This document shows positions 32,401-41,034 of a DNA stretch of 62,068 nt, piece by piece. The translations under genes were made by a program, and so were the position numbers. Every line of letters begins with the position of its first letter. Position 1 is the stretch's first letter. The stretch covers positions 1 through 62,068 of IMG/VR virus record IMGVR_UViG_3300017989_000122. The stretch is one strand, 5' to 3'. This DNA comes from a virus. A model generated the notes under the pieces. That model had not been told where the DNA came from. It was given only the letters and a program-made list of their open reading frames with translations, and ran no database searches.

Positions 32401-34370
32401 AATATGTTACAGGTAACACTAACGTTGCTGTTGGTACTCTTGCGCTGGCTGGTTCTGCTGGTCATTCATCGACCAATAATGTTGCTGTTGGCGACCGAGC
32501 CTTAAGCTCAGCCAATGGTTGCTATTACAACGTGGCAGTCGGTGCATATGCGGGGTTTGGAATTACCACGGCTCGTCATGCGATAGTCATCGGCGAATAC
32601 GCTGGCAAGCATGAAACCACCAACTTTGGCCGACTGCACATTGACGCTTACGGAGATGACCGTTCCGACTTGGCTGATAGCGAAGCCAATGCAATCATCT
32701 ATGGTGTAATGACTGCCGCCGGAAAAACCACCCAGACACTTTCCCTGAATGCTCAAGTCACCATCGCTCGTGGCTTAACGGTTAATAACGATGCGGCGGC
32801 AGTCAACTTCGTGGTCAATCGTGTAACTACCGGAACAGCATTTGAGTATAACGGGACAACCGATTCGATTGAAGGTGACTTCATCACGGCGAACACCGAC
32901 AACACTCTGCTGGGTGTCAGTGCTGGTGGTAGCATTACGAGCGGCGTGAACAACACGCTAATCGGTGAAGAGGCTGGCTCGAACATAACCGACACAAGCA
33001 ACAACACTTGCGTAGGATATCAAGCAGGAAACGGAAGCGGCGTTGCACAGATTACGGCGTTTGGAAAAGGCGCAGGCAGACAATGTACTGGATTGCTTGG
33101 TACATTTGTTGGGATGAATGCAGGAACCCAAACCACTGGACAGGACTATGTGGTCTACGTTGGCGAGGAATGCGGCGTCAATATGCGAGGCGACCGCAAT
33201 ACGGTAGTCGGCGCATCTGCGCTCTATGGTAGTGGAACTCCCGCAAGCAATACTGGCAGTTACAATACTGTGATGGGTTGGGAGGCGATGGGTGGCGCAG
33301 TCACTACTGCTTCGTATAATACTGTCATAGGTTACAACGCGGGCAACGCATCAACTGCAATTGACCGTGGAATTTTCCTTGGTGCGTATGCTGGCAAGTA
33401 TGAAACCGTTGGTGGTAAGTTGTTTATCGATTCGTATGACCGTAGCACCGAGGCGGGAGCCCGTTCCAATTCCATCATCTACGGCATAATGGCTGTGGGC
33501 GGTGCCACCAGCCAGCAACTATTCTTGAATGCGGAAACCTACATCAACACCTCCGTCAATTTCCATTGCAATTCCTTCTCGACCTATGGGGCGGTTGCAG
33601 GGATTGGATTTAACAATCCTATTCTCGTTGACGACATTGACGAAAACACTCTCGACCACGGCGTTGAGGTTGAAGGGTTGGTCATTAAGGACAGCGGCTT
33701 TGCCCTCGGCTCCGATGCGGACGGCGACATCTACTACCGTGGCAGTGGAGCATTGGCGAGACTTGCAAAGGGAACTGGCTATCAACATCTTCGCATGAAC
33801 AGCGGGGCCACCGCTCCTGAGTGGGCCTCACTGCCGCCGGGAACCGTGTACGTTGACGTAGGCGCAATGGTGCCAGCCAGCACTGAGGGAGCCACGGCTA
33901 CTCAGGTCGAAACCGCAACGTACAAGCATTACTACGATGTGATGTCGTTCGATGGTGGCGCAAGCGATACCCATTGTGACTTCAAGTTGCGGATGCCAGA
34001 GGATTGGGACGGTGGCACCATCAAGGTGAAGGCTCTGTGGGAGCCGGCGGCAGGGGCCAGTGCCGATGACTGGATTCGGCTTGACGTACAGGCTGTGGCC
34101 TTGGGCAATGACGATGCCATCGATGCCGCCTTCGGAACGGCGGTCTACCTTGACGACCAAGTGATTGCCGTTGGCGACTTGCACGACACGGGTGCCAGTG
34201 CGGCATTGACTGTTGCTGGTTCGCCAGCGGCGGGTGACGTGATTCACTTCTTGATTGGCCGGGATGCTGATTACGATGGTGGTGGCGGCACGGCAATGGC
34301 CGAGGCGTTGCTACTGCACAGCATCGAAATCCAGTACACCAAGACGAACACCCCACCTTCGGCATGGTAA
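29463..34370 (+). CDS. Long tail fibre with phage fibre repeats and YadA-like head repeats
   Basis: 1635 residues, likely a homotrimer. A short collagen-like GPQGEPGEAGG lies near residue 32. Residues about 80-800 hold several copies of the fibre repeat NPHSVTKSDVGLGNVTND with LNDAATARTNLGLG linkers and spacer modules. Residues about 900-1350 switch to left-handed beta-roll repeats such as NNVAIGDEALGDATSGYNN, typical of YadA/Hia head domains in trimeric autotransporter adhesins. The C-terminal 180 residues form a distinct beta-rich tip. I see no peptidase S74 chaperone motif. Internal repeats make recombination or assembly error possible. Confidence 0.85.
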   Translation: MATAFEIIKVAVGDEEYTVSIGDEAYPALIGPQGEPGEAGGVVGPSVSVDNRIVLFNGTTGNLIKQSAHDETDLDNFLAHLTDTTNPHSVTAAQAGADPTGTAAGLMSTHEATYDHADIALNTTHRNTVTGNPHAVTKSDVGLGNVLNAAQLAIANDLSDLNDAPTARSNLGLGSMAIINDAPSDGKTYGRKDGAWEEIEASEIANAIHAATGKTTPVSADELALVDSEASWGLKKLTWGNLQSTLETYFDTQYDAINTASGLMTAHLAAYAHGDITLNTSHRNTTSGNPHSVTKSDVGLGNVTNDAQLKIASDLADLNDAATARTNLGLGGMAVLNDAPSDGTTYGRKDAAWVSMVTSVVWGAITGTLSNQTDLQNALDAKLTAASNLSDVASAATARTNLGLGTLAVIDDAPSDGNVYGRKDGAWEAVDEAEVAAAINAASAKTTPVDADRFGITDSAASYALKQLTWANLLVGVKAETDIASAISLKHTQGTDLGLDTGGSNPITAATIKGHVETTSGNPHNVTKSDVGLGNVTNDAQVTSVTASGALNSSGGTTPDISLDNVNTRYTLGNTTAFPAPPSAIAFSTLVEQAIGHASAKTTPVDGDSIGLVDSEDLAQLKEVTWANVKATLKTYFDTVYQGTGLALLIANNLSDLNDVPTARSNLGLGSAAVGDAQSATLTAPLTSTQAFSVIGSAAPTISMPAATNANDGYATSSHIQAIEANTSAISALGTMSTVNDAPSDGSFYGRLNAAWADSTNITAVGTLTSLTVSGDVTLSGAASQLFLPQVNDATNPTIAFGDGNTGFYEDADNQLCVAIGGVKKWTFYASVAQCEVVAGSPRLNTTNTPSATVPTYQFYSDADTGIGRAGANQLSLIAGGVENLRLTTTTIEGLLLTADANNVRLGANAGNDSMTSVRTVVIGVGAGESLTDGDNNVAIGDEALGDATSGYNNIAIGREALEVLITNANNVGIGYQAGKYVTGNTNVAVGTLALAGSAGHSSTNNVAVGDRALSSANGCYYNVAVGAYAGFGITTARHAIVIGEYAGKHETTNFGRLHIDAYGDDRSDLADSEANAIIYGVMTAAGKTTQTLSLNAQVTIARGLTVNNDAAAVNFVVNRVTTGTAFEYNGTTDSIEGDFITANTDNTLLGVSAGGSITSGVNNTLIGEEAGSNITDTSNNTCVGYQAGNGSGVAQITAFGKGAGRQCTGLLGTFVGMNAGTQTTGQDYVVYVGEECGVNMRGDRNTVVGASALYGSGTPASNTGSYNTVMGWEAMGGAVTTASYNTVIGYNAGNASTAIDRGIFLGAYAGKYETVGGKLFIDSYDRSTEAGARSNSIIYGIMAVGGATSQQLFLNAETYINTSVNFHCNSFSTYGAVAGIGFNNPILVDDIDENTLDHGVEVEGLVIKDSGFALGSDADGDIYYRGSGALARLAKGTGYQHLRMNSGATAPEWASLPPGTVYVDVGAMVPASTEGATATQVETATYKHYYDVMSFDGGASDTHCDFKLRMPEDWDGGTIKVKALWEPAAGASADDWIRLDVQAVALGNDDAIDAAFGTAVYLDDQVIAVGDLHDTGASAALTVAGSPAAGDVIHFLIGRDADYDGGGGTAMAEALLLHSIEIQYTKTNTPPSAW

Positions 34371-34371
34371 G

Positions 34372-35082
34372 ATGTACTTATTCAATCGAAGAAAGCATTT
34401 TCGTGAGGCGGGTAAAGCCGTAGGCTCCCTGCTCTGCGAGAGCGGCGGGAGTGCCTACATTGATTGGAGCGACCATGCCGATTGGGACTTCGGCGCGGGC
34501 GACTTCTGTGTGGAGTTCTGGGCGAGGTTCGAGAGTTCCTTTCCGCAAGCCAACAACGCATTGGTCTGTCATGGTGGGCGTGGTAACGACATCACCGATT
34601 ACAATGGCTGGAATATCAAGTACAACACCTCGAACGGATTGTACTGGGGTCTCCGAATCAACAACACCAACTACGACAAGACGTTTGCGTGGACTGCCAG
34701 CGTTGACACTTGGTATCATATTCTGCTGTCCCGTGATGGCACTGACTTGAGGGCTTTCATTGATGGGACACAAATAGGCTCTACTGAAACCTGTAGCGTG
34801 GACATCAACGATGGCGCATACCCATTGCGAATCGGCACGGCGCAGGACTTGACGCAGGACTTCATTGGCAATATCGACGAGTTGCGGATAAGCGATGTCT
34901 ACCGTCAGAACTCCAACTTCACTGCTCCCAGCACCCCGTACTCTGTCGACGGTAACACGTTGTTCTTGTGTCACTTCAACGGGGATGATGAGTCCACCAC
35001 GTTTACAGATGAAACCGGAACCCACGGCGACGCCTTGGTTTATGGCACCGCCGAAGTTGATACCGACATCTACGAGTTCTAA
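34372..35082 (+). CDS. LamG/concanavalin-like lectin-domain protein, likely receptor binding
   Basis: 236 residues from ATG 34372, two bases after the fibre stop. Residues about 25-200 match the laminin-G-like jelly-roll pattern (FGAGDFCVEFWARFES, then WYHILLSRDGTDLRAFIDG and IGNIDELRISDVYR). Such domains bind sugars. Directly after the long fibre, it is probably a fibre tip or receptor-binding protein. The start has only a weak ribosome binding site, which suggests coupling to the fibre. Confidence 0.75.
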   Translation: MYLFNRRKHFREAGKAVGSLLCESGGSAYIDWSDHADWDFGAGDFCVEFWARFESSFPQANNALVCHGGRGNDITDYNGWNIKYNTSNGLYWGLRINNTNYDKTFAWTASVDTWYHILLSRDGTDLRAFIDGTQIGSTETCSVDINDGAYPLRIGTAQDLTQDFIGNIDELRISDVYRQNSNFTAPSTPYSVDGNTLFLCHFNGDDESTTFTDETGTHGDALVYGTAEVDTDIYEF

Positions 35083-35098
35083 CAGAAGGAGAAGGACA

Positions 35099-35410
35099 AT
35101 GCCGCCGAGTGGAAAGTATTTGGAGAAGGCAATCGAGGTGAAGACGGGTTACGAGCCGACCGTGTGGCGGTGCTCGTGCATTCGTGTCATTATCGATGAC
35201 GGAGGAGTGCTGGTGTACTTGGACTTGCAGGGCTGGAAAGATGTCGCCGCCTGCATGGCTGGCAAGTTGCCGGATGGAGCCAAGACGGTGGTACTGGAAC
35301 ACGCCGAGGAACTTCCCGAATATCAGGACGTGTTTGCTGTGTTCCTGGCAAAGATTCTTGCCGACCCGGTATTCGCTGGTGCAGAGTTGAAAGACCTGCC
35401 CGTTGAATAA
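35099..35410 (+). CDS. Hypothetical protein, 103 residues
   Basis: ATG 35099 follows AGAAGGAGAAGG. A small alpha/beta protein with VIIDDGGVLVYLDLQGW and an acidic C-terminal half. Not recognised. Lies between receptor-binding and connector genes. Confidence 0.6.
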   Translation: MPPSGKYLEKAIEVKTGYEPTVWRCSCIRVIIDDGGVLVYLDLQGWKDVAACMAGKLPDGAKTVVLEHAEELPEYQDVFAVFLAKILADPVFAGAELKDLPVE

Positions 35411-35457
35411 GTAATCTATAACTGGCCTATCCAAGGCCAACAAAAAGGAGAGGAACG

Positions 35458-35796
35458 ATGAAGCAACTCACGAACAAGAAGGTCGTAGTCGGGAAGACTC
35501 GTAACGACAAGGGAGAAATCATTGACAACGAGATTTCCTTTGCGGACCTTGTTCGTCAGGCGGCAAACAACATTCCCCAGGGAGGCTTGGATGTCCGTGA
35601 AATGTCCAACCGCCTTCGTCTGGTGGGTGCCGCCGACCGTGCCGACAAGGAGAACACTCCCATCAATCTCGAAGACTCCGACTACAATACTTTGAAGCGG
35701 TGTGTCGATGAGATGCGGTGGGTGGTTGTCAGTGAGGGCATTGTGGAGTTCTATGATACCATTATGGAAGCGGGTAAGAAGAAAAAGGAGAAGTGA
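35458..35796 (+). CDS. Hypothetical protein, 112 residues
   Basis: ATG 35458 follows AAAAGGAGAGG. Beta start (NKKVVVGKTRNDKG) then helices, and a Lys-rich end. The type of protein is common in phage tail regions but I cannot name a family. Confidence 0.6.
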   Translation: MKQLTNKKVVVGKTRNDKGEIIDNEISFADLVRQAANNIPQGGLDVREMSNRLRLVGAADRADKENTPINLEDSDYNTLKRCVDEMRWVVVSEGIVEFYDTIMEAGKKKKEK

Positions 35797-35797
35797 G

Positions 35798-36109
35798 ATG
35801 GGTGACCCTAACTGGTGGATGGTGATACTGGCCTTCGGTTCGTTTGCCGTGGCCTTGACAATGGCAATCAGTGGATTTGTATACCTTACCATGAAACTGA
35901 TGATTGACCCACTCAAGCGGGAAATCTCCGAGATGAAGGAACAGTTCACTCCACTGGTTAGGAAAGTCAAAAACGGTGACGAGCTCCAACGTATGATGGA
36001 CTTGACTGTGGCGCGTCATGCCACTGATTGCCATCGTGAGAAGGTGAAGGAGGAGCAGGCTCGTCGCAAACTGGCCGAACGGGAAGTCCCGGCAGGCGGA
36101 GGAGTTTGA
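35798..36109 (+). CDS. Single-span membrane protein with coiled coil (holin or XhlA-like candidate)
   Basis: 103 residues, ATG 35798 behind AAAAAGGAGAAG. Residues 6-32 form one transmembrane helix (MVILAFGSFAVALTMAISGF). The rest is a charged coiled coil with EISEMKEQF heptads. This resembles small haemolysin-XhlA-like phage membrane proteins that accompany lysis. Position among head-tail connector genes is unusual for a holin, so the role is uncertain. Confidence 0.55.
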   Translation: MGDPNWWMVILAFGSFAVALTMAISGFVYLTMKLMIDPLKREISEMKEQFTPLVRKVKNGDELQRMMDLTVARHATDCHREKVKEEQARRKLAEREVPAGGGV

Positions 36110-36110
36110 T

Positions 36111-36527
36111 ATGACGGCAAGAGTTAAGGACTTGGAAGTCCGACAAATCCTACCGGAAGATGCTGACCTGACGGTCAACCTGACCCCATTCATCACGGCG
36201 GCATCGCAGATGGTAGACCGCGTCGAGGCGAAGGCAGCGGAGGAAGGTTCAGGTGTGTCAGTATCAGATGATGAACTGAAGGAAATCGAACGATGGCTGA
36301 CGGTCCATCTATTCTGCATCCGTGACCGCCTCGTATCGGAACGAAAGATTGGCGATGCTATGGACAGGTACCAAGGCAAAACCGGCATGGGCTTGGATGC
36401 GACCACCTATGGTCAGCAGGCGAAGATGATGGACCCAACTGGCGAGCTGGCCAGGTTGGGTGGTAACAGAAAATCGTTCGTGATGCAAACTATCAACCCA
36501 ATCTCGGACGTTTACGATGAGTCTTAA
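36111..36527 (+). CDS. Putative head-tail connector protein
   Basis: 138 residues, helical (LTPFITAASQMVDRVEAKA, then IERWLTVHLFCIRDRLVSE), as in gp6/gp15-like head-completion adaptors. It is placed where connectors are normally found, before gp10-like and tail-terminator genes. The match is by helical pattern and order. Confidence 0.6.
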   Translation: MTARVKDLEVRQILPEDADLTVNLTPFITAASQMVDRVEAKAAEEGSGVSVSDDELKEIERWLTVHLFCIRDRLVSERKIGDAMDRYQGKTGMGLDATTYGQQAKMMDPTGELARLGGNRKSFVMQTINPISDVYDES

Positions 36528-36867
36528 TACAGTCAAGGGACTGCCGGAGAAGTGCATGAGATGGGCCAATCCCGTACCGGATGGCCGGGGTGGTCATTCC
36601 TACGATGAGGCCGATGAGCTGTGCTGCCGCTGGCAGGACAAGGCAGAAATGTTTTACAATCCTGAAGGCCGGGAGGATGTGAGTCGTTCCATCGTATATC
36701 TGCGGGAGGCGGTCGTTCCCGGCGAGTGGTTGTGGTTGGGTGCCGAGGAAGATTTGCCGAGTGACAGTTCTGACCCGGGAACAGTTACCGGTGCGGCGAA
36801 AGTGCGAGGCGTGGACAGGTCGAAGGATGTCCGTGGTCGCGTGGACTTATATAAGGCGTACTTATGA
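36517..36867 (+). CDS. Putative head-tail joining protein
   Basis: 116 residues overlapping the previous gene by 11 bases. Contains EADELCCRWQDKAEMF and a beta-rich VPGEWLWLGAEEDLP segment. It probably acts as a stopper or joining protein by its position. Not recognised by sequence alone. Confidence 0.5.
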   Translation: MSLNTVKGLPEKCMRWANPVPDGRGGHSYDEADELCCRWQDKAEMFYNPEGREDVSRSIVYLREAVVPGEWLWLGAEEDLPSDSSDPGTVTGAAKVRGVDRSKDVRGRVDLYKAYL

Positions 36868-37415
36868 GCTTCCACATTAAAGTCCGTGGTCATAAGGCAC
36901 TGGCCAGGAAACTGACTATGGCACCGCCGGCTATCAAGCGGGCGGCAAAGCAAATTATGATTACGGGTGGACTTCGTATCCAGGCGGAGGCACAAAGGAT
37001 AACTCCGGTTCTCATTGGGAACTTGAAGGCATCCGCATATACGGCCTGGTCACCCGGGCTAGGAAGCAGTGGCATGGCCCTCACTACCCCTTTCTTCAAA
37101 TCCCGGCGGGGAGCCGATACGGGGCGCCTAACTTCAGGACATGCCCGTGAGACAGCGGCCTCCAAAGGCCGATGCGGGGCACGGCAGTCAGCCGGCGGTA
37201 TTCGCGTGGAGGTGGGATTCAGTGCATATTATGCACTTTACGTCCATGAAAACTTACAGGCCAAACATGGAGCGGCGCGGACGAAGCCACGCAAAGGTGG
37301 TTCAGGCCAGCAGGCCAAGTTCCTGAAAAAGGCCGCCGACAAGATTGGCCCGAGTGTCGTATCGGCATTATGGACCGCAGTGGAAATAGGTTTTAGAGAA
37401 GGGATGATGAAATGA
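36864..37415 (+). CDS. HK97 gp10-like minor tail/head-tail protein
   Basis: 183 residues, start coupled by ATGA. N-terminal GHKALARKLTMAPPAIKRAA and the segment TPVLIGNLKASAYT followed by YALYVHEN are classic for the HK97 gp10 family. These proteins lie at the head-tail joint. Precedes the tail terminator as expected. Confidence 0.78.
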   Translation: MSFHIKVRGHKALARKLTMAPPAIKRAAKQIMITGGLRIQAEAQRITPVLIGNLKASAYTAWSPGLGSSGMALTTPFFKSRRGADTGRLTSGHARETAASKGRCGARQSAGGIRVEVGFSAYYALYVHENLQAKHGAARTKPRKGGSGQQAKFLKKAADKIGPSVVSALWTAVEIGFREGMMK

Positions 37416-37837
37416 ACCCAGTATCAGAACAAGTGAAGGACTTGCTGGTTGCAGGCGGAGCGGGAACTTTCGCCGGGACTTCTGGCTGGTCCATTTACAT
37501 AAACGATGAGCCGACCACACCTGACACTGTAATAACCATTTACGACGCAGGCGGCTCAAAACCGCAACCCTTCGCGGACCACACCCTCTACCCAGTCGAG
37601 GATGTGGAAATCCAGTTGAGGGTGAGGGCCAGGGCGTTCCTGACAGTGTGCACAAAGTTGGAGACGTGCATCAACATTCTGGAAGGTGCCGGTCGATTCG
37701 ACGACACCGAGGGAAGTGATAGCGTCCACTACTTGATGCTGAAGCGGTCAGGCGCACCCATACCACTCGGGAAGGATGAAGATGAACGGTTCATCATCAC
37801 CCAGAATTTCCGGGTACTGAGACAGAGAACAGCATAA
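37412..37837 (+). CDS. Tail terminator-like protein
   Basis: 141 residues, ATGA-coupled. Starts with a helix (PVSEQVKDLLVAGG), then beta strands (WSIYINDEPTTPDTVITIYD) and VEIQLRVRARAF. This is the layout of minor capsid/tail-terminator proteins that cap the tail tube. Order between gp10-like and tail-tube genes supports the call. Confidence 0.72.
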   Translation: MNPVSEQVKDLLVAGGAGTFAGTSGWSIYINDEPTTPDTVITIYDAGGSKPQPFADHTLYPVEDVEIQLRVRARAFLTVCTKLETCINILEGAGRFDDTEGSDSVHYLMLKRSGAPIPLGKDEDERFIITQNFRVLRQRTA

Positions 37838-37854
37838 CAGAAAGGACTCTGCAA

Positions 37855-38247
37855 ATGGCGGACCCAAGAGCAGACGTCGGCACTGGTACCACTATCACGT
37901 TCCAGAGTGGCTTCTTTGCGGAGGTCACGAACATCGGTGGTCCTGCGCTGACCCGTGCCAACATCGACACCTCCCACATGCTCACCGTAGGTGGCAAGAC
38001 CTTCAAGCCGACGGACTTGTACGACCTGGGTGACTTGTCGATTGATGTCGCGTTCGACCCGGCAGAGACGCCGCCGATTGACCAGCCCGCTGAAACCGTT
38101 ACCATCACGTGGCCGGATGGAAGCACCTGGCAGTTCACGGCGTTTATGACCGGTTTCGAGCCGACTGCGCCGTTGGAGGAGAAGATGACGGCATCCGCAA
38201 CGCTGAAGTGCAGTGGCGACCTGTCGGTCACCGCGGCCAGCGCATAA
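37855..38247 (+). CDS. Major tail tube protein
   Basis: 130 residues, beta-rich with the tail-tube-like segments VGTGTTITFQSGFFAEVTNI and WQFTAFMTGFEPTAPLEEKM. Located directly before the tail chaperone pair, as in lambda-like siphoviruses. Forms stacked hexamer rings in the tail tube. Confidence 0.78.
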   Translation: MADPRADVGTGTTITFQSGFFAEVTNIGGPALTRANIDTSHMLTVGGKTFKPTDLYDLGDLSIDVAFDPAETPPIDQPAETVTITWPDGSTWQFTAFMTGFEPTAPLEEKMTASATLKCSGDLSVTAASA

Positions 38248-38278
38248 CCGTAACAAAAGGAAAAGGGAGGACTAACCA

Positions 38279-38647
38279 ATGCCTGCCAATGGAATCAACC
38301 TAACCAGGGATGACATCCTCAACGCCGATGACTCGCAAAAGGAGCAAGTCCATGTCAAACAGTGGGGAGGGGATGTTTTCGTCCGCGTAATGACCGGGGA
38401 GAATCGTGACCACTTCGAGGAGGAGTGCAGGCGACGAACCGGTACCGGAACCATCAACTACGAGGGGATGAAGGCCTTGCTGATTGTCCTGACCGTAGTG
38501 GACGAGGACAGCAAACCTTTATTCACGGAGGACGATATCGCCGAACTGAACAAGAAGAATGGTGCGGCGATTGACTTTCTGTTTCAGGAGGCACTGCGCG
38601 TCAATGCAATCGGTCAGCAACAACTGGAGGAAATAGCGGGAAACTGA
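38279..38647 (+). CDS. Tail assembly chaperone, gpG-like
   Basis: 122 residues, acidic, ends just after a slippery heptamer. The N-terminal domain includes VFVRVMTGENRDHFEEECRR. Like lambda gpG, it likely coats the tape measure during tail assembly. Followed by a second frame (38644-39015) reached by -1 frameshifting. Confidence 0.75.
   Translation: MPANGINLTRDDILNADDSQKEQVHVKQWGGDVFVRVMTGENRDHFEEECRRRTGTGTINYEGMKALLIVLTVVDEDSKPLFTEDDIAELNKKNGAAIDFLFQEALRVNAIGQQQLEEIAGN
38638..38644 (+). other. Programmed -1 ribosomal frameshift site (GGGAAAC)
   Basis: GGGAAAC stands in the X-XXY-YYZ register of the gpG-like frame (GCG-GGA-AAC-TGA, stop at 38645-38647). A -1 slip continues as CTG-AGG-AGG into the open frame 38644-39015. 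Lambda uses GGGAAAG in the same place. Confidence 0.85.
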
Positions 38648-39015
38648 GGAGGCTGCCGGAACGCCAGCAGTGGTTCCGGCTCGCCGCCCGATTAGGGATG
38701 AGCGTCAAGGAGGCCCAACAGAAAATCGACAGCCGGGAGTTTGCCGGATGGATGGCTATGGAACTCATAGATGGACCGAGTACGCTGGAGCGCGAGGACT
38801 TGCGCTTCGGTGCCATGACCTGCCTTCTGGCAAACTTAATGATGGGGCTGTGGGCGAAGCGAGGCAAGAGATTGTCCATAGCCGACTGCACCTTACAGTT
38901 TGCGCCACGCCAACAGGTCAGAGTGTCACAAAAAGAACTGCGGATGAAGGCCGAGCTGTGGCGTAAGATGACATTTACCAAGGACGGGAAATTGAGAAAA
39001 CGGAAACGGAGATAG
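38644..39015 (+). CDS. Tail assembly chaperone T domain (frameshift product gpGT)
   Basis: Expressed as a fusion to the gpG-like protein through the slippery site, giving about 245 residues in total. The frame reads LRRLPERQQWFRLAARLGMS and then EFAGWMAMELIDG, a typical T-domain layout. An ATG at 38698 exists within it, but no convincing ribosome binding site precedes it, so fusion is the likelier route. In lambda gpGT links the tape measure to the tail tube protein during assembly. Confidence 0.78.
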   Translation: MRRLPERQQWFRLAARLGMSVKEAQQKIDSREFAGWMAMELIDGPSTLEREDLRFGAMTCLLANLMMGLWAKRGKRLSIADCTLQFAPRQQVRVSQKELRMKAELWRKMTFTKDGKLRKRKRR

Positions 39016-39018
39016 CAG

Positions 39019-41022
39019 ATGGCCACTACAGTTGCTTCAATAATCGCGACCATGGATGTCCATGACCGAGCATCCGGTAAACTGAAAACCGTCACAGGCA
39101 ATCTGCTGAAACTTGGTGCAGTGGTCTCTGGCATCGGTGCTATCGCCTTGAAGAAGTTTGGTGACTTTGACTCGGCGATGCGTAACGTCAATGTAATCGC
39201 CAAGGAATCTGAAAATCAGTTCCGGCGCTCCAGTGATGCCGTATTGGAAATGTCACAACGATTTGCCAAACCGGCCACGGATACGGCCAGGGCACTGTAC
39301 GATATCAACTCCGCGTCGTTCACCGGAGCGCAGGGCTTGAAGGTGTTGGAGGCGGCGTCGAAGGCAGGCCGTGCCGGTGTGTCGGATACTGCTACTGCCG
39401 CCAGGGCCATCACGGCAATCCTTAATGCGTATGGCAAGGAGGCGAGTGAGGCGGCTGATGTGTCGGACATCCTCTTCAAGACGGTTGAGAAGGGTGTGAT
39501 TACCTTCGATGAGTTGGCACAGCATTCAGGTACTGCGGTGGCATCAGCCGCTTTGGCCGGGGTTGAGTTCGGTGAGGTAGCGGCGGCAGTCGCCACGATG
39601 ACCCGTGGTGGTATTCGAGGCGCCGAGGCGTTCACTGCCCTTAACCGGTTCCTCTTGAAACTTGTCGAAGGTGGTGAGGAATTGGACAAGGTATTCCAAG
39701 CCGCCGGCTACGATTCGGCGAAGATGGCCGCAGAGACGGCTGGCCTTGGGACTGTGCTCAATGTCATCCTGAAGGCGACGAATGGGGATGCGAAGGCCAT
39801 CATGGACTTGGGCTTCCAGCTTCGCGCGTTCAAGGCGGTCGCGTCCATCGCTCGAGGCGAGGGCAGGGAATTTGCTAAAGACTTGATATGGGGAACTCAA
39901 GTCGCCGAACGCGCCGGTGCTACAGAGAATGCCTTGGTTGAACAGACGAAGAGTCTGGGCTTCCAGTTTGAGCAGTTGAAGACGACCATTGGTACTACCA
40001 TGATTCGTATCGGGAGGGGGCTGGCGCCTGTTGCCCACGACTTACTTCCGTCAATGATTGAAAAGGTCGACGCACTAGGGAAGGCCTTTGAAAATCTTGA
40101 CCAACCCACTCTCATCTTCATTGGCCGGCTCACGGCGATGACCGCCGCACTAACGGTCCTGGGCGGTACCATGAAGGTATTGAAAGTCCCAACGATTGTA
40201 ACCGCCTCGTGGAAGGGAGTGGCGTGGGCGGTCGGTGGAGTTGTGACTGCCGTCAAGACATTGGGGATAGCGGTGGTTGCCCTTAAGGCCGCACTCGTTG
40301 CGTTGGTAGCAGCAGTCGGTTGGTTTGCCGGTAAGTGGTGGGGTGAGTTTGCAGGGCTCTCGGACTATTTCGCAAAGTGGTTCTTCGGTGCAGACAAGTT
40401 GCGCGAACAACTTAATGAAATAGACCGCCAGCGTGATTCGTTTGGTGAGAAGATGCACCAGAAAAGGATGGAGCGACTCAATGACTGGGTTCAAGGTGCG
40501 TCGATGGCAGAGACCGGTTCCTTTATTGCCGCGATGAAACCGGAGTTACCACTACCGGAAATTGAGGCACTGACCAAGGAACAGCAAGCACAGCAGGACA
40601 AGTTCTGGCGCATTGAGGCGGAGGTATTCCGCTTGCGTGAGGAAGCCGAGTTCAAACAGTTGGATACCCAGGGGAAGATAAACTTCCTCATCGAGAAGCG
40701 TCTGGACCTCGAAAAGAAGTTGAAGGGCATAACCGACCCGGTAGAAGCCATCAAGGTGGAACGGGACAGGGCGAGGTTGGCATCACGACTGGTTGACTTG
40801 CAGAAGATGCAGTCCGCTGAAACGAGGAGGGAGTTTGCCAGGGGGCCACAGTTTGCCGCAGCCGCCGAGAAGGGGACAGTTGCCGCATACTCGATGGTTT
40901 TGAAAGCCGGCACGACTGACCGGAACATCGAGAAGCATACCAAGGCCACAGCAGACAATACGGAAGATATTAAAGATGAGATACGGTCACAAGGCAGATT
41001 GAACGTCGTATCGTTTCCATAG
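39019..41022 (+). CDS. Tape measure protein
   Basis: 667 residues, TP901-type. The N-terminal region FGDFDSAMRNVNVIAKESEN and the downstream helical repeats (AASKAGRAGVSDTATAARAI, FDELAQHSGTAVASAALAGV) match PhageMin_Tail. A hydrophobic segment near residues 395-435 (VGGVVTAVKTLGIAVVALKA) is the usual membrane-active stretch. At about 0.15 nm per residue this predicts a tail near 100 nm. The C-terminal part is a coiled coil. Confidence 0.9.
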   Translation: MATTVASIIATMDVHDRASGKLKTVTGNLLKLGAVVSGIGAIALKKFGDFDSAMRNVNVIAKESENQFRRSSDAVLEMSQRFAKPATDTARALYDINSASFTGAQGLKVLEAASKAGRAGVSDTATAARAITAILNAYGKEASEAADVSDILFKTVEKGVITFDELAQHSGTAVASAALAGVEFGEVAAAVATMTRGGIRGAEAFTALNRFLLKLVEGGEELDKVFQAAGYDSAKMAAETAGLGTVLNVILKATNGDAKAIMDLGFQLRAFKAVASIARGEGREFAKDLIWGTQVAERAGATENALVEQTKSLGFQFEQLKTTIGTTMIRIGRGLAPVAHDLLPSMIEKVDALGKAFENLDQPTLIFIGRLTAMTAALTVLGGTMKVLKVPTIVTASWKGVAWAVGGVVTAVKTLGIAVVALKAALVALVAAVGWFAGKWWGEFAGLSDYFAKWFFGADKLREQLNEIDRQRDSFGEKMHQKRMERLNDWVQGASMAETGSFIAAMKPELPLPEIEALTKEQQAQQDKFWRIEAEVFRLREEAEFKQLDTQGKINFLIEKRLDLEKKLKGITDPVEAIKVERDRARLASRLVDLQKMQSAETRREFARGPQFAAAAEKGTVAAYSMVLKAGTTDRNIEKHTKATADNTEDIKDEIRSQGRLNVVSFP

Positions 41023-41034
41023 TAGGAGGATATC

